Shown here one piece after another: positions 52,439 through 60,664 of a stretch of DNA of 64,000 nt; position 1 is the stretch's first letter, and each line of letters begins with the position of its first letter. The notes under the pieces are model-generated. The model was not told the DNA's origin. It saw only the letters and a program-made list of their open reading frames with translations, and ran no database searches. The DNA is from Marispirochaeta sp964554875 (GTDB lineage Bacteria > Spirochaetota > Spirochaetia > JC444 > Marispirochaetaceae). Location of the stretch: assembly GCA_964554875.1 (NCBI GenBank), contig CAZKQJ010000015.1:1-64000 (forward strand), written 5' to 3'. Position numbers and translations under genes: made by a program.

Positions 52439-53197
52439 ATGAGTCGAAAGAGACGGGTCTCCCCGCAGAGCTATTCCCTCGCCCGGCTGCTGTCTAAACA
52501 GCCCAAAAGCCTGGCGAAACACCCCATGTATCTCCGGATGCTTCAATATTACAGGCTTTCAGCACGGCTCAGGACTCTGCGCTTCAGCCGACGCTGTTAC
52601 TCTCTTCTCGACCGGGCGGTAATTTCACCGGAATATCTGGAGAATTTCTACCGGACCTACCGCCTGCCGAAGGACCCCTTTTTCCCCCTGTTCTTCACCA
52701 TAAAGCGGGACTACCTGAACCACCGAAACGAACTCAGGCGCCGCCGTGAAAGCTACATTTTAGCGCGAGTGCGGGAGCTGGATCCGCAGGTTCTGGGATT
52801 TATCCGCTACCTGGGAAAAATGGAGCAGCAACTGAACGCCGCCGGAAGAACCCCGGTATGGGAGCGGACAATTTACCCGGGAAGCAAGAAACGGGCCGAT
52901 GAATATCATCGCTGCAGCCTTGACCAGTGGATCGAAATATTTAAAACCTTTGGCGATGGCCTGCGGAAACGCTACCCCCGTAAAGCCCGGGAAGCGGACT
53001 GGGAACAGATCTTTGCCGCCTTCATTCTTGAGTGTCCGCCGGGGAACAGCGATTTCCGCCCCCCCGACGAGACGCTGGTAAAACGTCAGTACCGGAAACT
53101 GTCGAAACATCACCATCCTGATTCCGGCGGGAATCCGGAACATTTCAGACTCCTGAAACAGGCCCGGGATATCCTGATCGAGGGCTTCACACAGTGA
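52439..53197 (+). CDS. Protein with C-terminal J-domain
   Basis: The 252-residue protein is highly basic and helical. Its last 45 residues form a J-domain (LVKRQYRKLSKHHHPDSGGNPEHFRLLKQARDIL) with the HPD tripeptide that stimulates DnaK. The first 200 residues have no recognisable motif. It would be a specialised DnaK co-chaperone, the N-terminal part selecting the client. It overlaps the convergent M23-like gene by 11 nt. Confidence 0.75.
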   Translation: MSRKRRVSPQSYSLARLLSKQPKSLAKHPMYLRMLQYYRLSARLRTLRFSRRCYSLLDRAVISPEYLENFYRTYRLPKDPFFPLFFTIKRDYLNHRNELRRRRESYILARVRELDPQVLGFIRYLGKMEQQLNAAGRTPVWERTIYPGSKKRADEYHRCSLDQWIEIFKTFGDGLRKRYPRKAREADWEQIFAAFILECPPGNSDFRPPDETLVKRQYRKLSKHHHPDSGGNPEHFRLLKQARDILIEGFTQ

Positions 53198-53870
53198 AGA
53201 GCATCAGCGGGGAAGGACACAGACTGTCAATTACCGGCAGGTCCTTCGCTGAACAGTAGCCCCTGGAAATAAAATCCCGCTCCAGGCCCTTTTCCGTAAG
53301 GATCTGCAGATGGGTGTGATGAAACCAGTTACCGTTTTCGTTAAAGTCCCCCACCCGCGCAAAGGCCTCTCCTGCCTTTAACGCTTCACCCCGGGGAGGC
53401 AGGGATGCAAGGGCAAGATGTCCGTAGAGACTGTAGAAGGTCTGAAAACGATCAGAGGAGTGCCGGAGCAGAACGAAGCCGCCGTAGTTGCCTTCCCCCT
53501 CTTCATAGCCCTGGATTTCAACCACTGAATCCAGCGGAGCATGCAGGACCGTTCCGGCTGGAACGATAATGTCCAGTCCAAGATGAAAGAATCGCCCTTC
53601 CCGCCGCATCTGGGGACAGGAGGAGAGAAGTTTTCGCCGGTCCTCCATGTAGGATGCGAGTCCCCAGGAGCAGGACCCGGACATCTGATCATCGATGATG
53701 CTCTGGTAACGCCTCTGGTCCCGGGGATCGACCCCATCAAAGAGGCTGCTCTCGCTGGACAAATCCAGAAGACAGGGTTCTCCCCGAAGGCCGGAAACAA
53801 GAGGGAAGCGTTTGACCTTTTTTCCGTAGAAGATATAGGGGTATCTCAGTTTTGTTGCCTGGTCCGTCAT
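53187..53870 (-). CDS. M23-type metallopeptidase-fold protein without signal peptide
   Basis: The 227-residue protein has the LAS/M23 zinc-site pattern HLGLD (H96, D100), YGHLA (H151) and HTH (H185, H187). No signal peptide or membrane helix is present (MTDQATKLRYPYIFYGKKV), unlike wall-acting M23 enzymes. It is the second gene of an operon, overlapping the KamA-like gene by 4 nt (ATGA). The substrate is unknown; a cytosolic peptide or amino-acid derivative is plausible. It could also be an inactive carrier fold. Confidence 0.75.
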   Translation of the reverse strand: MTDQATKLRYPYIFYGKKVKRFPLVSGLRGEPCLLDLSSESSLFDGVDPRDQRRYQSIIDDQMSGSCSWGLASYMEDRRKLLSSCPQMRREGRFFHLGLDIIVPAGTVLHAPLDSVVEIQGYEEGEGNYGGFVLLRHSSDRFQTFYSLYGHLALASLPPRGEALKAGEAFARVGDFNENGNWFHHTHLQILTEKGLERDFISRGYCSAKDLPVIDSLCPSPLMLFTV

Positions 53871-56323
53871 ATGGGGAACGCCGTGGAGCTGACAAGGCCG
53901 GAAACAGGAATTACAGGTTTTCCGTCCTCTCCGATTTCAACATTTTCCGGGAGCTGATACTCCGGATACATATCCCTGAAATAGGGCAGACTGTAGCTGT
54001 CGAGTTTTACCCGGATTCCATCATCACCGTGGATAAACGACGAGGTAAGTCCGTAATATACCTCTCCCAGAGGGGTCTGTAGTATGTAGCGGGGGCCTTC
54101 CCGGCCGCTTCCCTCTCTGCGGATTTTGGAAGCGATATCGATTACGTCATACATATCTACTGGATGTTCCCTGTTCCACTCCCGCTGCACAGGATGGCCG
54201 GCCACATACAGGTGATGAAACTCGATTCCCGCTTTACGGTAGGCAAAGGTAAGTCCGCATATCTCGTCGGGAAAGTCGTTTATTTTCCCCAGCAGCGGGG
54301 TATTGGCATACACGGTGATTCCCCGGTTTGTCAGACGGCGGGTGAGCCGAGCGTGTTCATCGCTAAGCTGTTGGGCGTTAAGAAACCAGGTTTCTATTTC
54401 CAGGCGCAGAGGGTCGGATACCCCAAGACGGTTCATTTCCGCCAAAGAGGAAACGAGAGCCCTGGTAAAAACTTCAGGGGCAGAGGCGAATTCACTGCTC
54501 CGAATCCGCAGTGCGTTTACATGACCGATTTTGCGGAGTTCCCCGGCTATCCTTCTGAGACGGTAGAGGGCCTCGCGGATCCCCGATTCAGGACGGACAA
54601 GTACATCACTTATGGCAGGATTCCCACGGATATATTCGAATTCTGCTGCGCCCGCAGTACAGTCGATCTCTACCCTGGTTTCATGAACCCGGTCCAGGCC
54701 CCGGATACCGGTGGGAACGATGGACTCACCCCGAATCAGGGAATGAAGGGAAGGCCCCTTCAGGGTATCCGGGACATCCAGGGGTACGGAAACATGCTGT
54801 ATCCGTAAGGGGCGGGAGCCCAGAAAGTAGGCATCCTTGCCCATTTTTGCCATATACTGAATGTCCAGTGTGCCCTCCGGGTTTACCCGGATATTCGGCA
54901 GCTCTGTTGCCAGGGGGGCGAAGGATTTAAAATAATCCGGAGTATAGGGAGTCCTTATCCAGATAAAGTTCTCCTCCCCCTCCACGGGCTCCACCGCCCA
55001 TCCGCTGGTGTACCATTCCATCTTCCCGATGGGGGTGGCGGTACAGATTTTCGGTACGCTTCGGTCGGAGAGGTGAGCCCTGAGATACTCGGCCACATCG
55101 ATTCCATCAGAAAGGGGAGACCAGTAGACGCTGTTTCCGTGAATCGGACTGCAGGGAATATAGATATAGTGCATCTCCGCACCGGCACCCCGCAGCAGCT
55201 TGAAGAGCCGTACCAGTTCCGGCCCCTGATCGTTGCAGTCTTTCAGGAAGGGAGTCTGAATGTAAACGGCAATACCCGATTTTACAAGCTCCGTTATGAT
55301 CTCCAGACTCACCGGAGAGACCTCGTCGGGATGAATAAAATGGGTGGCGATCTCCATCCGCTTGCCGTGAAGCTGTAGTTCGTAGTTCTTGTGCTTCAGG
55401 AACCTCATCCAGGATTCATCCTTCCGGAGGAAAAGATCGGGATAATAGGCCACCGAGCGGGTTGCAAGGCGAAGAGTCTGTACATGATCGATGGTCATCA
55501 GTCCGTCGATGGTGGCCTCCATGTTGCGACGGCTCAGAAAAGGGTCTCCCCCGGTAATAACGATCTCCTTTATATCGGGAGAACAACGGACATGCTCTAT
55601 GGCCTTTTCGACATCCTCTACCGTGGGATTGACTTCGTTTCGGGATTCCTTGTGTTTGCGGAAGCAGAACCGGCAATAGACCGGACAGCTCATGTTCAGC
55701 AGATAGATTACCCGGTTCTGGTACATCTGCTCCAGAAGCCCCTGGTGGAACTGGCCGATCCAGGTGTTGGCGTGGCCCACCGGATCAAGTTCCTCAACGA
55801 AGGGCATATATTGATAGGCAACATCCGGCGAAAGCATCATCTGTCGCACTGTATGATATGACAGACGCACCGGGTACATATCGATCACCTTCTGCAGGTC
55901 ACCGCGCTGATCCCCGGGGACTTCAAGGTTGGTCAGATCCACCAGGCTTTCCACGTCTTTTACGGATACATAGCCGTGTTGAGGAATACAGACCTCGAGC
56001 AAAGCAAGCAGATAAAGATAGGGAAGAACGATACCGTTCACTCCGGGATTCTTCGGTTTAGAACCGTCAAAGACCGGAGAAAGGGCATTGAAGAACCCCG
56101 CAGGATTATTCCTGTAGCCGCAAGCTTCCAGCAGCCTGTCAAATTTTTCAACCCCGCTGCCCGTCCCCGTGATCCGGAGAAACTCCTGACCCGCAAGATC
56201 AAAGGTGGCAAAGTGTTCAAGAAACTCCCTGCTTTTGTTCGTCAAAGCATCTACAGGTATATTCAGCTCCCTGCCTGAGTTCTTTAATATGATTCTCACC
56301 TCATCCGTTCCGCTCTTCACCAT
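53867..56323 (-). CDS. Double-length KamA-family radical SAM protein
   Basis: The 818-residue protein is about twice the usual KamA length. Residues about 140-480 look like lysine 2,3-aminomutase: radical SAM cluster C213-x3-C217-x2-C220 (MSCPVYCRFCFRKH), ITGGDP (256-261), then the barrel to SGW (440-442). The position equivalent to the PLP lysine is Arg (R457 in IWIRTPYTPDYF), and the Gly-rich loop is missing, so PLP binding is doubtful. Residues about 560-790 read as a second, cysteine-less copy of the same barrel (for example RLTNRGITVYANTPLLGKIND against LVKSGIAVYIQTPFLKDCND). A true 2,3-aminomutase role is unlikely. Confidence 0.85.
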   Translation of the reverse strand: MVKSGTDEVRIILKNSGRELNIPVDALTNKSREFLEHFATFDLAGQEFLRITGTGSGVEKFDRLLEACGYRNNPAGFFNALSPVFDGSKPKNPGVNGIVLPYLYLLALLEVCIPQHGYVSVKDVESLVDLTNLEVPGDQRGDLQKVIDMYPVRLSYHTVRQMMLSPDVAYQYMPFVEELDPVGHANTWIGQFHQGLLEQMYQNRVIYLLNMSCPVYCRFCFRKHKESRNEVNPTVEDVEKAIEHVRCSPDIKEIVITGGDPFLSRRNMEATIDGLMTIDHVQTLRLATRSVAYYPDLFLRKDESWMRFLKHKNYELQLHGKRMEIATHFIHPDEVSPVSLEIITELVKSGIAVYIQTPFLKDCNDQGPELVRLFKLLRGAGAEMHYIYIPCSPIHGNSVYWSPLSDGIDVAEYLRAHLSDRSVPKICTATPIGKMEWYTSGWAVEPVEGEENFIWIRTPYTPDYFKSFAPLATELPNIRVNPEGTLDIQYMAKMGKDAYFLGSRPLRIQHVSVPLDVPDTLKGPSLHSLIRGESIVPTGIRGLDRVHETRVEIDCTAGAAEFEYIRGNPAISDVLVRPESGIREALYRLRRIAGELRKIGHVNALRIRSSEFASAPEVFTRALVSSLAEMNRLGVSDPLRLEIETWFLNAQQLSDEHARLTRRLTNRGITVYANTPLLGKINDFPDEICGLTFAYRKAGIEFHHLYVAGHPVQREWNREHPVDMYDVIDIASKIRREGSGREGPRYILQTPLGEVYYGLTSSFIHGDDGIRVKLDSYSLPYFRDMYPEYQLPENVEIGEDGKPVIPVSGLVSSTAFPI

Positions 56324-56471
56324 ACACAGAAATCCTTTTGATGTTTTCAGGACCCAGTATACGGTATGTCCAGGGGGATAACAAGGAAAGGAATTACCAA
56401 CTGTGCCGAAGGTGGGTCATGACCGGCAATTTCACGGTCAACGGCATTCGAACGAACAGCAGGAAACTCGA

Positions 56472-56504
56472 ACCGGTGATTTTTCAGGAGACCGGTGTTA
56501 TAAT
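56472..56504 (+). promoter_or_regulatory. Extended -10 promoter with two ACCGGTG direct repeats
   Basis: A TGT-TATAAT extended -10 (56496-56504) lies 17 nt before the ATG. The heptamer ACCGGTG occurs at 56472-56478 and 56491-56497, a spacing of 19 nt. The -35 is weak, as expected for an activated or extended -10 promoter. The repeats may be a regulator site. Confidence 0.45.
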
Positions 56505-56521
56505 AAGGATGGAGTTGAATA

Positions 56522-57607
56522 ATGCAATCACAAACCTCATTATTTCAAATACCTTTATTTCTTTGTATTTTGATTCTTTCAGCAATTCCGGTGCATTCCG
56601 AAGACACTGTTCACCAGGATTGGCATCGTTTCATGTTGTGCGGCAACAGTATTGTTATTCCTGATTGGGGAGCCTCGTCTGTCCTTGAGTCCGACGATAT
56701 TTTTTTACCCTCCCGGTACGGAGCGGAAAAGGCCCTGGACGGGGATACTGCCACATCATGGGTAGAGGGAGTCCCGGGTCCCGGCATTGGAGAGAGTTAT
56801 ACCCTGGCACTGCCATCATTACCCGAAGCTCTGGGATTTCACAACGGGTATGCGAAGAACAGCGATCTTTTTGGTTGGAACCATCGGGTAAAAACGATGA
56901 ATGTCAGCATATATGCCGCTGTAACGGTCGACGCCCTGAGCACCGAACGAGCCATAATCTATGATGCGCAAATCATATCAGAGATGCACACGATTCACCT
57001 GACCGATACAATGGCCGCCCAGAGGGTCCCGCTGCCGTTTTCCAGGACGATGCTTATCGAAAAGATGAAGGCTTTCCGTGAATCCGAAGCCATTGAATCC
57101 TGGAGATTCCCTGTGGCTACTGAGAATGGGGCCAATGCGGAGTCGGGGCTTTCATACGATTTCAGATACCTGATTCACCTGGAAATCGCGGATATCTACC
57201 CCGGAACACGCTGGGAAGATACCTGTATCGCCGAATTGTGGGCCGATTACGGCGACGCTGTCGGGGTCAGGGAATCCGAGAACATGCGGTCCCTCGTTAT
57301 TACCAAAGCAGATAACGAAGAAATCATCGTATACAGCCCCTTCGAGTACCTTGTAACGCTGCTTGAAACAAACAGCTCCAATGAATGGGCCCTCGTAATC
57401 CTCGAACCCTATTATCATGACGGCGGCAGGATCGAGACCAGGTATGCTGTGATTCACCTTCCAACAGGCCGTGATTTGAGCGGAAAGACACTGTCCAATG
57501 TACTTCCCGTTGGATTCATGGAAGATGGACCTGATACCTATCTGAAACATGAAAACGGCGTTTCAGGAAAAGGCGGCCGAATTCCCTGCAGGCTCTACCA
57601 CGACTGA
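56522..57607 (+). CDS. Secreted protein with NADase-type glycan-binding (discoidin-like) domain
   Basis: The 361-residue protein has a signal peptide (LFLCILILSAIPVHS). A region about 45-240 resembles the NADase-type glycan-binding domain: SSVLES...RYGAEKALDGDTATSWVEGVPGPGIGESYTL, then LGFHNGYAKNSDLFGWNHRVKTMNVSIY, ending CIAELWADY. The C-terminal 110 residues are unassigned. It probably binds a surface glycan. GGAG precedes the ATG. A NarL-type two-component system follows after 144 nt. Confidence 0.6.
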   Translation: MQSQTSLFQIPLFLCILILSAIPVHSEDTVHQDWHRFMLCGNSIVIPDWGASSVLESDDIFLPSRYGAEKALDGDTATSWVEGVPGPGIGESYTLALPSLPEALGFHNGYAKNSDLFGWNHRVKTMNVSIYAAVTVDALSTERAIIYDAQIISEMHTIHLTDTMAAQRVPLPFSRTMLIEKMKAFRESEAIESWRFPVATENGANAESGLSYDFRYLIHLEIADIYPGTRWEDTCIAELWADYGDAVGVRESENMRSLVITKADNEEIIVYSPFEYLVTLLETNSSNEWALVILEPYYHDGGRIETRYAVIHLPTGRDLSGKTLSNVLPVGFMEDGPDTYLKHENGVSGKGGRIPCRLYHD

Positions 57608-57751
57608 CAGTGAACGGTGCAGCAGAATAGAATAATCATCATATGAAACGCAGATTTCTGGTCCCCTGGTTCTCCTTCGAGCAGTATCAGAATCATGATC
57701 TTCTTGTTCTGTTCCACCATGCCGTAAAAATATGCTATTCTGAATCAGAAA

Positions 57752-59017
57752 ATGGTTCATATCACAAAACCGCACTCAGACGATCCTCTCTGTTCAGCAA
57801 CCCTAGTTATATCCCTGGTACTTCACGCTTCAGCAGCCCTGCTTTTTCATCATGCCCAACTCCGTTCAGGGTCTCAGTATGTAATCCTGCAGGAGTTCGC
57901 CTGGCATTTCAGAATTCTGCTGGTCCTGTCCGCGGGTCTCTCACTTCTGCTGCGATTTTTCCGGAAGAATGCCCCTCTGCTTCTTATCTTCAAAATCGGC
58001 CTTTTTTTTCTTATCACCTACCCCCTGGGGCTGGAGCTGGGTATTTTCCTCATACTGCTTTTTGCAATCCTCACGGATATCTTTGCCTATCTGCCGCTTA
58101 AGGCAGCACTTGCATACAGTGTATTGAGCCTTGTAATCGCCGGAACCCTCGGAAATCCCGGATCGGCTTTCAACTACCCCAGATACGGCGCAGAGTTTGA
58201 GGAGCTGCTTACAGTCGGTATTACGGCCCTTGTCTACACCTTCGTCCTGCTGATGTACAGACAAACAGCCACAAAACTTACAACCGCCAACAGCAAAACC
58301 AGCCACCTGGATTCCGTCATCACCCAGCTCTCGGATGCCAATCTCGATTTTCAGCGCTATGTACACAGTGTGGAATACTCGGCTGTTCAGTCGGAGCGCC
58401 GGAGAATCAGCAGCGAGATTCATGATACAGTCGGTTACTCCCTGACAAACATCCTCATGACCCTGGAAGCAGTCAGTGATCTGATAGACAGGGACAGCCA
58501 GCGGGCACATGAGGCCCTGGGACGCTCCATTCGGGAAGCCCAGAACTGCCTGGAAGAAACCCGCCGTTCGATGCAGGAACTCAGATCAAAGGAACAGAAT
58601 GAGGCGGTGGGACTGCAGGCTCTGGCACATCTGGTCCGCTCTTTCAGCGAGGCCACGGGAATCAAGGTCAACATGGAATTCGGAAACGCACCCACCAGTT
58701 TCGGCAGCAGAGTAGACCTGGTGCTATTCAGGATTATTCAGGAGGGGCTGACCAATGCCTTTCGTCATGGACAGGCGGATACAGTGAGAATTGCCCTGTG
58801 GATTGAAGAAAATCAGCTGGTGGTCTCAATCCTGGACAACGGCCGGGGCACATCGCAGATTGTCGAAGGGATAGGTATAAGCGGTATGCGGGAACGGGTC
58901 GAGAAGATATACGGAAAAATCAGTTTCAAGAACTATCCCGACGGTTTCAGCGTAAGGGCCGTTCTTCCACTGAAGGAGGATAACAATGGACAGGATACGG
59001 GTGGTTCTCGTGGATGA
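57752..59017 (+). CDS. NarX/DegS-type membrane histidine kinase
   Basis: The 421-residue kinase has about six N-terminal membrane helices (about 15-170), as in membrane-sensing DesK-like kinases. A coiled coil with the HisKA_3 phosphoacceptor (RRRISSEIHDTVGYSLTN, H224) and a HATPase domain (RIIQEGLTNAFRHGQA; DNGRGT; GISGMRERVEKI) follow. It probably senses a membrane property or hydrophobic signal. It overlaps its regulator gene by 32 nt. No strong ribosome site precedes the ATG. Confidence 0.88.
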   Translation: MVHITKPHSDDPLCSATLVISLVLHASAALLFHHAQLRSGSQYVILQEFAWHFRILLVLSAGLSLLLRFFRKNAPLLLIFKIGLFFLITYPLGLELGIFLILLFAILTDIFAYLPLKAALAYSVLSLVIAGTLGNPGSAFNYPRYGAEFEELLTVGITALVYTFVLLMYRQTATKLTTANSKTSHLDSVITQLSDANLDFQRYVHSVEYSAVQSERRRISSEIHDTVGYSLTNILMTLEAVSDLIDRDSQRAHEALGRSIREAQNCLEETRRSMQELRSKEQNEAVGLQALAHLVRSFSEATGIKVNMEFGNAPTSFGSRVDLVLFRIIQEGLTNAFRHGQADTVRIALWIEENQLVVSILDNGRGTSQIVEGIGISGMRERVEKIYGKISFKNYPDGFSVRAVLPLKEDNNGQDTGGSRG

Positions 59018-59675
59018 TCAGGTTCTCTTTGTGGAGAGCCTGCAGACCGTTCTTGAACTCAGGTCCGACGACATCGAGGTCGTGGGGACCGCCCATAATG
59101 GAGAAGAGGGCCTTGAAGTTATCCGCGCCAGCAGACCGGATATAGTCCTTATGGACGTCCGTATGCCTGGAATGGACGGAGTTGAAGCTACCCGCAGGCT
59201 GCATCAGGAACATCCGGAAATAAAGGTCGTCATGCTCACGACCTTTGACGACGACGTCTACGTCCGGGAGGCCATGCAGTACAGCGCCGTGGGGTATATC
59301 CTCAAAAATATCCCGGCTACGAACCTTATCAATTCGATCCGGGCTGTCAGGGACGGCACAATACAGCTTTCTCCCAGCGTTATGCACAAGATAGTCAGTC
59401 CTGAAATCGAGGCTGCGCCTTCCGGACGCAGCTCAAAGAAAACCGGGACAGAGCTCCAGGCTTCGGACTTCAGCCGCAGGGAACGGGAGGTCCTCTATCT
59501 TCTATCCAAAGGTCTGGATAACAGAGCCATAGGAGAAAAGCTCTTTATCGCGGAGCAGACGGTTAAGAACCAGATATCCAGAATATACGGAAAAATCGGC
59601 AGCCACGACCGCTTCAGGGCAGCGGAAATCGCCCGGCAACTCGATATAGGCCGGTATATTTCCCGGGATGACTAA
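58986..59675 (+). CDS. NarL-type response regulator
   Basis: The 229-residue protein has a receiver domain (LVDDQVLFVESL; phosphoacceptor D57 in IVLMDVRMPGMDG; YILKN) and a LuxR HTH (FSRREREVLYLLSKGLDNRAIGEKLFIAEQTVKNQISRIY). It is the cognate partner of the overlapping kinase. The possible target is the glycan-binding protein gene upstream, whose promoter carries paired repeats. Its stop overlaps the convergent oxidoreductase gene by 4 nt. Confidence 0.92.
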   Translation: MDRIRVVLVDDQVLFVESLQTVLELRSDDIEVVGTAHNGEEGLEVIRASRPDIVLMDVRMPGMDGVEATRRLHQEHPEIKVVMLTTFDDDVYVREAMQYSAVGYILKNIPATNLINSIRAVRDGTIQLSPSVMHKIVSPEIEAAPSGRSSKKTGTELQASDFSRREREVLYLLSKGLDNRAIGEKLFIAEQTVKNQISRIYGKIGSHDRFRAAEIARQLDIGRYISRDD

Positions 59676-60664
59676 AGCCGCGCAACAACCTTGTTTTCAT
59701 GAGACTGCATAAGCCGGTTAATAAGATGCTGAGCTTCCCAGGCTTCCCGTATTGGAACCTTCGCGGTCGTTCCTGTCTTCACGGCATCGAGAAAATCCAC
59801 GAGAGCCCTGCTTCGAAGATCTGTTTCCGGCGGGTATTTCTCAACAGCCCTCTCCTTCGATGTAGTCCAGCGAAGTGTTCCAGTTTCCAGAGAGGAATAT
59901 TCGGCCACAAGCCGGGAGCAGACCAGGCGAAAGCTTGCTTCCCAGCTGCCGGGGACCGCGCAGTTGGAGGATGCCAGAGAGACCAGAGCCCCTGACTTCA
60001 TTACCAGGCAGGCCGCCGAGGTATCCTCGATGGAATAATCCGGTACCTCACGATGACAGATGTTGTCCTGGAACCCGACGACCCCGGCGGCCGGACCGAG
60101 AAGGTGCAGAACGAGGTCGAAGAGGTGGATTACCTGTTCCAGGAGCTGTCCGCCGGAGAGTCCAGCCCTCCTCCACCATGATGCGTGAAGCGAATTACAC
60201 AGATAGGCTCCCTGCAGCAAGGAGGGACAACCCGCCTCTCCGGCTGAGAGAAGCTCCCGGAGGCGCATAATCAGGGGATGAAAGCGGTGTTGAAAATCCA
60301 CCTGGGTAATTACGCCGGCAGCCTCCGCAGCCTTGACCATGGCCTCTGCCTGATCCGCTTTGACCGCCAAGGGCTTTTCCAAAAAGAGGTGGATTCCTCT
60401 CCTGGCAGCCTCCTCCACCTCTCCCCGGTGGGCCCCCGGAGGAAGACAGACAAAGAGAGCCTCCAGTTTTTCCCGGTCAAGCATACTTCGGTAATCGGTG
60501 TACACCGGTATCTGCCTGCCCAGCCTGAAAGCCAGGGCTTCGGCGCTTTCGAGGCGGCGGGAACAGAGGGCTGCAATTTCGGCCTTGCCGCTCGCTTCGG
60601 CGTTAAGCGCATGGGTCCTGCCCATGGAACCGGTTCCGATTACAGCGCAGCGCAGTCTATTCAT
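59672..60664 (-). CDS. Gfo/Idh/MocA family NAD(P)-dependent oxidoreductase
   Basis: The 330-residue protein has the Rossmann opening MNRLRCAVIGTGSMGRTHALNAEASG and the family motif FLEKPLAVKADQAEAMVKAA (EKP). It should oxidise or reduce a sugar, inositol or related polyol. It is the last gene of the GH4 operon and overlaps the dehydrogenase gene by 8 nt. Confidence 0.88.
   Translation of the reverse strand: MNRLRCAVIGTGSMGRTHALNAEASGKAEIAALCSRRLESAEALAFRLGRQIPVYTDYRSMLDREKLEALFVCLPPGAHRGEVEEAARRGIHLFLEKPLAVKADQAEAMVKAAEAAGVITQVDFQHRFHPLIMRLRELLSAGEAGCPSLLQGAYLCNSLHASWWRRAGLSGGQLLEQVIHLFDLVLHLLGPAAGVVGFQDNICHREVPDYSIEDTSAACLVMKSGALVSLASSNCAVPGSWEASFRLVCSRLVAEYSSLETGTLRWTTSKERAVEKYPPETDLRSRALVDFLDAVKTGTTAKVPIREAWEAQHLINRLMQSHENKVVARL

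Noticed and set aside
57643..58101. 152-codon plus-strand frame before the NarX-type kinase
   Set aside because: Overlaps the kinase N-terminal membrane region in another frame and shows no signal, motif or ribosome site.
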